Shown here in pieces: positions 47,673 through 51,051 of a DNA stretch of 51,051 nucleotides (position 1 is the stretch's first letter; the number at the start of each line of letters is the position of its first letter). A model generated the notes under the pieces. That model was not told where the DNA came from. It did not search any database and saw nothing but the letters and a program-made list of their open reading frames with translations. The DNA is from Candidatus Woesearchaeota archaeon (lineage in GTDB: Archaea; Nanobdellota; Nanobdellia; Woesearchaeales; ARS49): positions 1 through 51,051 of the forward strand of contig JAHWHC010000014.1 of NCBI GenBank assembly GCA_019323555.1, read 5' to 3'. The translations under genes and the position numbers were made by a program.

Positions 47673-48083
47673 ATGAAAAAGTTTGATATTCTTGAGCACA
47701 CTGCTGATGGAAAGTTTCGCGCCTATGGCAAGAATCTGGAGGAGCAGTTTGGCAATGCAGTTCTGGCTATGTTTTCTTTTATGTTTGATTTAGATAAAGT
47801 AAAGGCAAAGATAAAGAAAAAGATTCATCTCAAAGGCAAAGATGAAAAAGCCTTATTGTACAATTGGTTAGAAGAATTCTTGGCCCTATTAGATATAGAT
47901 GCCTTCATTCCTAAGAAGGTCGAAGAAATAAAAATCAAGAAGACCGCAGATGGTTTTGAAATCAATGCAATAATTCTGGGAGATTCTGTTGGAGAACACG
48001 ACCACATCGGCTCTGTAAAAGCAATGACTTATGCAGAGATGGAGATAACTCCCGAATATGTGCAGGTTGTTGTGGATTTGTAG
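47673..48083 (+). CDS. Archease (RtcB cofactor)
   Basis: Activator of the RNA ligase RtcB, needed for efficient guanylylation and multiple turnover. 136 residues with the family start FDILEHTADGKFRAYGKNLEE (EHTADxxxxA/YG), then the central LYNWLEEFLALLDI and the metal/His region GEHDHIGSVKAMTYAEM (K-x-x-T-Y). ATG 47673 chosen, directly after the stop of the 94-residue gene and at the family start. RtcB itself is encoded one gene downstream. Confidence 0.93.
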   Translation: MKKFDILEHTADGKFRAYGKNLEEQFGNAVLAMFSFMFDLDKVKAKIKKKIHLKGKDEKALLYNWLEEFLALLDIDAFIPKKVEEIKIKKTADGFEINAIILGDSVGEHDHIGSVKAMTYAEMEITPEYVQVVVDL

Positions 48084-48123
48084 AACATGAAATTTTAAAT
48101 ATCGCGGTTATTTCTTTTGCTTT

Positions 48124-48516
48124 ATGATCAATATAGATATAAGGGGAAAAACATACTTGCTAATTCCTGCAGACGGGTCTCATGATGTACGCAAGATTGT
48201 TGATAGAATTGAGGGTGGCCAGGCTTTAGCAGAGTCTGTTCGGGTTTTTGCACTGAGGCAAGTTGCAGAGGGCGCGTCTGGCGAAGGTAAAGGATTAGCT
48301 AAGTTGGAATATGCTTTTTTATATAGGAATACTGCAGGTAGGGCACAACCACATATTAACGTTGCGCCATGCAGCATGGATGTGAGATTGCAGGGACTGT
48401 TGAATTATGCGCCAGCTAATTTTCAGTCTGTTGATAGTCTTTTAATCGATGATGGTCAGGCAATTCTGTTGGAAAAACAGGCAGTTGAAGACTTGGTTCG
48501 TAAGTATTTTTTGTAG
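48124..48516 (+). CDS. Unknown protein, 130 aa
   Basis: No known family. 130 residues, soluble, mixed: INIDIRGKTYLLIPADGSHDV, a helix IVDRIEGGQALAESVRVFAL, a strand part with AKLEYAFLYRN and a C-terminal helix. It lies between archease and rtcB, in the same direction, 40 bases after archease. A link with RNA ligation is possible only by position. Confidence 0.6.
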   Translation: MINIDIRGKTYLLIPADGSHDVRKIVDRIEGGQALAESVRVFALRQVAEGASGEGKGLAKLEYAFLYRNTAGRAQPHINVAPCSMDVRLQGLLNYAPANFQSVDSLLIDDGQAILLEKQAVEDLVRKYFL

Positions 48517-48521
48517 AAAGA

Positions 48522-48530
48522 TTTTTAAAG
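48522..48530 (+). promoter_or_regulatory. TATA box of rtcB
   Basis: TTTTTAAAG, centred about 26 bases before the rtcB ATG at 48552; the gene may be leaderless. Confidence 0.5.
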
Positions 48531-48551
48531 TGTTCTACACGAGAGATATGT

Positions 48552-49985
48552 ATGGGGGATGAAATAGCACTTAAGAAGAAAGATAAGAATATTTGGGAGA
48601 TTCCTAAGTCTGGCAAGATGTTGGTCCCTGCTTTTATTTATGCTTCTGAGGCTTTGATTGAGAAAATAAAACAAGACAAGACTCTAGAGCAGGCTAGAAA
48701 TGTTGCTCATCTTAAAGGAATCCAGAAGGCTTCTTATGTTATGCCTGATGCGCATCAGGGTTATGGTTTTCCTATTGGTGGTGTTGCTGCTTTTGATATG
48801 GATGAAGGAATAATATCTCCTGGAGGAGTTGGTTATGATATCAATTGTGGTGTAAGATTACTAAGAACCAACTGGTCTGCAGAAGAGGTTGACAAGAAAC
48901 GTCAGGAATTGCTTGATATGATGTATACAGAGATTCCTGCAGGTGTTGGTAAAGGCGGAATCACTAAGCTCGCTAAATCAGAATTAATGGAAGTCTTGAA
49001 AAACGGTGCAGAATGGGCCCTGAAGAATGGTTATGGCACTAAGGAGGATTTGCAGAGAACAGAGGAGTATGGCAAGATGCCTGGTGCAGATCCAAGCAAG
49101 TGTTCTACAAGAGCCCTGGCAAGGGGCCTTCCGCAGTTAGGTACATTGGGTGCAGGCAATCATTTCTTGGAGATTCAGAAAGTTGACCAGATTTATGATG
49201 CAAAAATTGCCAAGACTTTTGGTATTGATAAGCAGGGGCAGATTTTGTTGATGATTCACTGTGGCTCCAGGGGTTTTGGTCATCAAGTAGCTTCTGATTA
49301 CATAAGATTGATGGAAGACAAGTATGGGCATGCGCATTTGCCGGACAGGGAATTAATAAACGCCCCGATAAATTCAGATATGGGGCAGGATTATTACAAG
49401 GCTATGTCTTCTGCTATTAATTTTGCTTTTGCTAACAGGCAGATGATTGCTCACTGGACTCGTGATGTTTTCAAGAAAGTAATGGGCACTTCTGATGGTA
49501 TGGATATGATTTATGATGTCTGTCATAATATTGCTAAGTTTGAGGAGCATGCGGTTGATGGTAAAAAGAAAGAGTTGTGCATTCATAGGAAGGGTGCAAC
49601 TAGGTCTTTTGGTCCTGGAAGAAAAGAGGTTCCAGAAATATATCGTAAAGTTGGCCAGCCTGTTCTTATTCCTGGTTCTATGGGTACTGCCTCTTATGTT
49701 ATGGTTGGCACAAAAAAGGCAGAGGAGATTTCCTGGGGCTCTACTGCGCATGGTGCTGGTCGTGTCGCTTCAAGAGCTTGGGCCCTGAAGCATTATAGGG
49801 GCGAGGAAGTCAAGAAGCACATGGAAGAGATGAATATCAAGGTCAAGGCAGGTTCTTGGAAAGGGCTTGCAGAAGAGTGTCACAAGGTTTATAAAGACAT
49901 AGATGAAGTAGCTAGAGTAAGTACTGAATTGGGCATTGGCAACAAGGTTGCCAGATTAATACCATACGGGGTGATCAAAGGATGA
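48552..49985 (+). CDS. rtcB: RNA-splicing ligase RtcB
   Basis: GTP- and metal-dependent RNA ligase joining tRNA halves (2',3'-cyclic phosphate or 3'-phosphate to 5'-OH). 477 residues: PDAHQGYGFPIGGVAAFD, GGVGYDINCGVRLLR (metal-binding Asp and Cys), GAGNHFLEI, HCGSRGFGHQ, and nucleotide-binding SWGSTAHGAGR with catalytic His near the end; IHRKGATRSFGPG precedes. No intein interrupts it, although RtcB is an intein-prone gene in other archaea. Matches the intron-containing tRNA genes in this window. Overlaps the glucokinase start by four bases. Confidence 0.96.
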   Translation: MGDEIALKKKDKNIWEIPKSGKMLVPAFIYASEALIEKIKQDKTLEQARNVAHLKGIQKASYVMPDAHQGYGFPIGGVAAFDMDEGIISPGGVGYDINCGVRLLRTNWSAEEVDKKRQELLDMMYTEIPAGVGKGGITKLAKSELMEVLKNGAEWALKNGYGTKEDLQRTEEYGKMPGADPSKCSTRALARGLPQLGTLGAGNHFLEIQKVDQIYDAKIAKTFGIDKQGQILLMIHCGSRGFGHQVASDYIRLMEDKYGHAHLPDRELINAPINSDMGQDYYKAMSSAINFAFANRQMIAHWTRDVFKKVMGTSDGMDMIYDVCHNIAKFEEHAVDGKKKELCIHRKGATRSFGPGRKEVPEIYRKVGQPVLIPGSMGTASYVMVGTKKAEEISWGSTAHGAGRVASRAWALKHYRGEEVKKHMEEMNIKVKAGSWKGLAEECHKVYKDIDEVARVSTELGIGNKVARLIPYGVIKG

Positions 49986-50962
49986 GTTTAATATTAGCAG
50001 GAAGAATTGGTGGTTCAAAAACAAAGTTAGCTATTTTTAATTATGCAAATGGGACTTTTAAGATGATGGTTGCTGAGGAGTATGCCACCCCGCGTTTCAA
50101 GGATTTTTATGCCATGCTTAAGAATTTCTTGGCAGTTGCAAAGGCAACGCCAAGTGCTGCTTGTTTTGCAGCTGCAGGTCCTTGCCACGATAATGTCTGC
50201 AAGATGACTAATCTTCCTTGGTCAATTGATGCTGCAAAAATAAATAAGTTGTTTGGCATAAAGAAAGTTACTGTTATCAATGATTATGAGGGTATTGCTT
50301 TTGGTATTGAGGTTTTGAAAAAATCAGACCTGAAGCAGATTAAGCCAGGCAAGCCTATCAAGTTTAGTTCAAAGGCGGTTCTTGGTGCTAGCACAGGTTT
50401 GGGAGAGTCTATTATTGCTTGGCTTGGACATGATGATTTTGTGCTTCCTTCTGAAGGAGGTCATGTAGATTTTGCTGCAAGAAACGAGCTTGAATGGGAT
50501 TTGAAGAAGTTTATCAAGCGCAAGACTGGCCGTGTGGATAGTGAGTCTTTTGTATCAAAAAAAGGGCTTCATGTCATTTATCAGTTCTTGACTCAAACTG
50601 GACATTTCAAGGAGTCTGATAAGATAAAGGCGCTCTTCAAGAAAAAAGAGCCGTATCTTGTTATTGCTGAGGAGGCTCTTAACGGAAGAGATCCTGCCTG
50701 TAAAAAAGCTGTTGATATGTTCACGTCTTTTTATGCTTCTGAAGCAGGTAATTTGGCTCTTACTGCCAAGGCAAATGGCGGTGTTTTTTTGGTCGGTAGT
50801 TTATCTAGGCTTCTTGCTAGGAAGTTGAAATCACCGATTTTCAAGAAGTCTTTTGAGGATAAGTCAAAGATGGTGCCTTTGCTGAAAAACATTCCTGTTT
50901 ATGTTGTCATGAATGAGGATGTTGCTTTGTTAGGAGCAGCTAATTTGGCTTCAAAGCTTTAG
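49982..50962 (+). CDS. Glucokinase-family protein (Glk)
   Basis: Sugar kinase of the ASKHA fold, related to bacterial glucokinase. 326 residues: phosphate-1 loop LAGRIGGSKTKLAIF (usual GDIGGTN; the Asp is Arg here), VINDYEGIAFGI (NDxxA), ASTGLGESIIAW (usually GPGTGLG), and the family signature LPSEGGHVDFAAR. The phosphate-1 Asp contacts ATP-Mg, so activity with a usual mechanism is uncertain. Translationally coupled to rtcB (ATGA at 49982-49985). Convergent with the metallophosphoesterase gene. Confidence 0.84.
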   Translation: MSLILAGRIGGSKTKLAIFNYANGTFKMMVAEEYATPRFKDFYAMLKNFLAVAKATPSAACFAAAGPCHDNVCKMTNLPWSIDAAKINKLFGIKKVTVINDYEGIAFGIEVLKKSDLKQIKPGKPIKFSSKAVLGASTGLGESIIAWLGHDDFVLPSEGGHVDFAARNELEWDLKKFIKRKTGRVDSESFVSKKGLHVIYQFLTQTGHFKESDKIKALFKKKEPYLVIAEEALNGRDPACKKAVDMFTSFYASEAGNLALTAKANGGVFLVGSLSRLLARKLKSPIFKKSFEDKSKMVPLLKNIPVYVVMNEDVALLGAANLASKL

Positions 50963-51051
50963 ATTTCTATTATTTTTCCTTTTTTTCCGACATTTACTAC
51001 TTTGGTATTTCCTATTTTTTCTTCTATGCCTTCTGCTTCGTGTACGTGTCC
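50959..51051 (-). CDS. Metallophosphoesterase, C-terminal end (partial)
   Basis: Only the last 30 codons are in the window, beginning with GHVHEAEGIEE on the minus strand and ending KKGKIIEI before TAA. GHxHE, then GNTKVVNVG, is the C-terminal end of calcineurin-like phosphoesterases (GHTH/GHIH motif). Overlaps the glucokinase stop by three bases. Confidence 0.75.
   Translation of the reverse strand, partial: GHVHEAEGIEEKIGNTKVVNVGKKGKIIEI

Noticed and set aside
48552..49985. Intein in RtcB
   Set aside because: The sequence runs without extra residues through all conserved motifs; length is normal.
1..51051. CRISPR arrays, insertion sequences, toxin-antitoxin or restriction genes
   Set aside because: No regularly spaced repeats, no transposase or integrase motifs, and no recognisable defence genes were found. 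The short ribbon-helix-helix protein has no toxin partner beside it.

Overview
The window reads as a chromosomal segment of a DPANN archaeon, most likely of the Woesearchaeota/Pacearchaeota group. Informational genes are archaeal: GatD/GatE, deoxyhypusine synthase, HerA, Mre11, TruD, archease/RtcB and a Cdc48-type ATPase. Promoters look archaeal, with TATA boxes 25-30 bases before start codons and many probably leaderless genes. tRNA introns sit at the canonical archaeal 37/38 site. Mixed in are bacterial-looking genes (AspRS without its insertion domain, a bacterial-type Tgt, DedA, LemA, TPM, glucokinase) and many small membrane or coiled-coil proteins without a recognised family. The lineage is inferred from gene content; no rRNA is present.

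Layout. 1-6556: a type IV pilus/archaellum-like module, with TadC-like platform protein (cut at the left edge), TadA/FlaI-like ATPase, a 48-residue ribbon-helix-helix protein, two coiled-coil proteins, and three tandem related multi-pass membrane proteins. 6652-8803: translin-like protein, M29 aminopeptidase and a DJ-1/PfpI protein with a lipobox. 8859-14202: AspRS, Tgt, AsnRS, DedA and a HAD hydrolase. 14191-16968: mre11 and herA. 17157-19370: basic small proteins, then the conserved archaeal trio of Era-like GTPase, DUF2073 and DUF2072. 19464-25152: small surface proteins, an AbrB-PhoU regulator, a degenerate GGDEF protein, a 535-base gap with a candidate structured RNA, a RecJ-like DHH nuclease and a GAF-GGDEF protein. 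25153-29464: YchF, three tandem paralogs of unknown function, an intron-containing tRNA-Thr, a helical protein and adenylate kinase.

29523-36702: truD directly behind an intron-containing tRNA-Arg, a processive GT2 glycosyltransferase, two membrane/peptidase genes, and gatE-MJ1316 domain-gatD. 36761-41009: LemA, a TPM protein, a Cdc48-like ATPase interrupted by one in-frame TAA, and a possible SecB-like chaperone. 41160-43992: deoxyhypusine synthase, TatD and a radical SAM protein. 44051-46831: an S-layer-like secreted protein and a membrane-anchored winged-helix protein. 46913-51051: small unknowns, archease, RtcB, glucokinase and the C-terminus of a metallophosphoesterase.

How genes connect. 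tRNA biology dominates. Gln-tRNA appears to be made by GatDE amidation, while Asn-tRNA is charged directly. The two 14-base tRNA introns imply splicing and ligation, for which RtcB and archease are encoded here. Tgt and TruD modify tRNA. A second theme is the cell surface: pilus-like module, S-layer-like protein, GT2 synthase, small single-span proteins and possible c-di-GMP signalling. The strongest leads for undescribed biology are the interrupted cdc48, the paralog array at 26424-28071, the candidate RNA at 22317-22450, the pilus module with its three tandem membrane paralogs, and the membrane-bound winged-helix protein.
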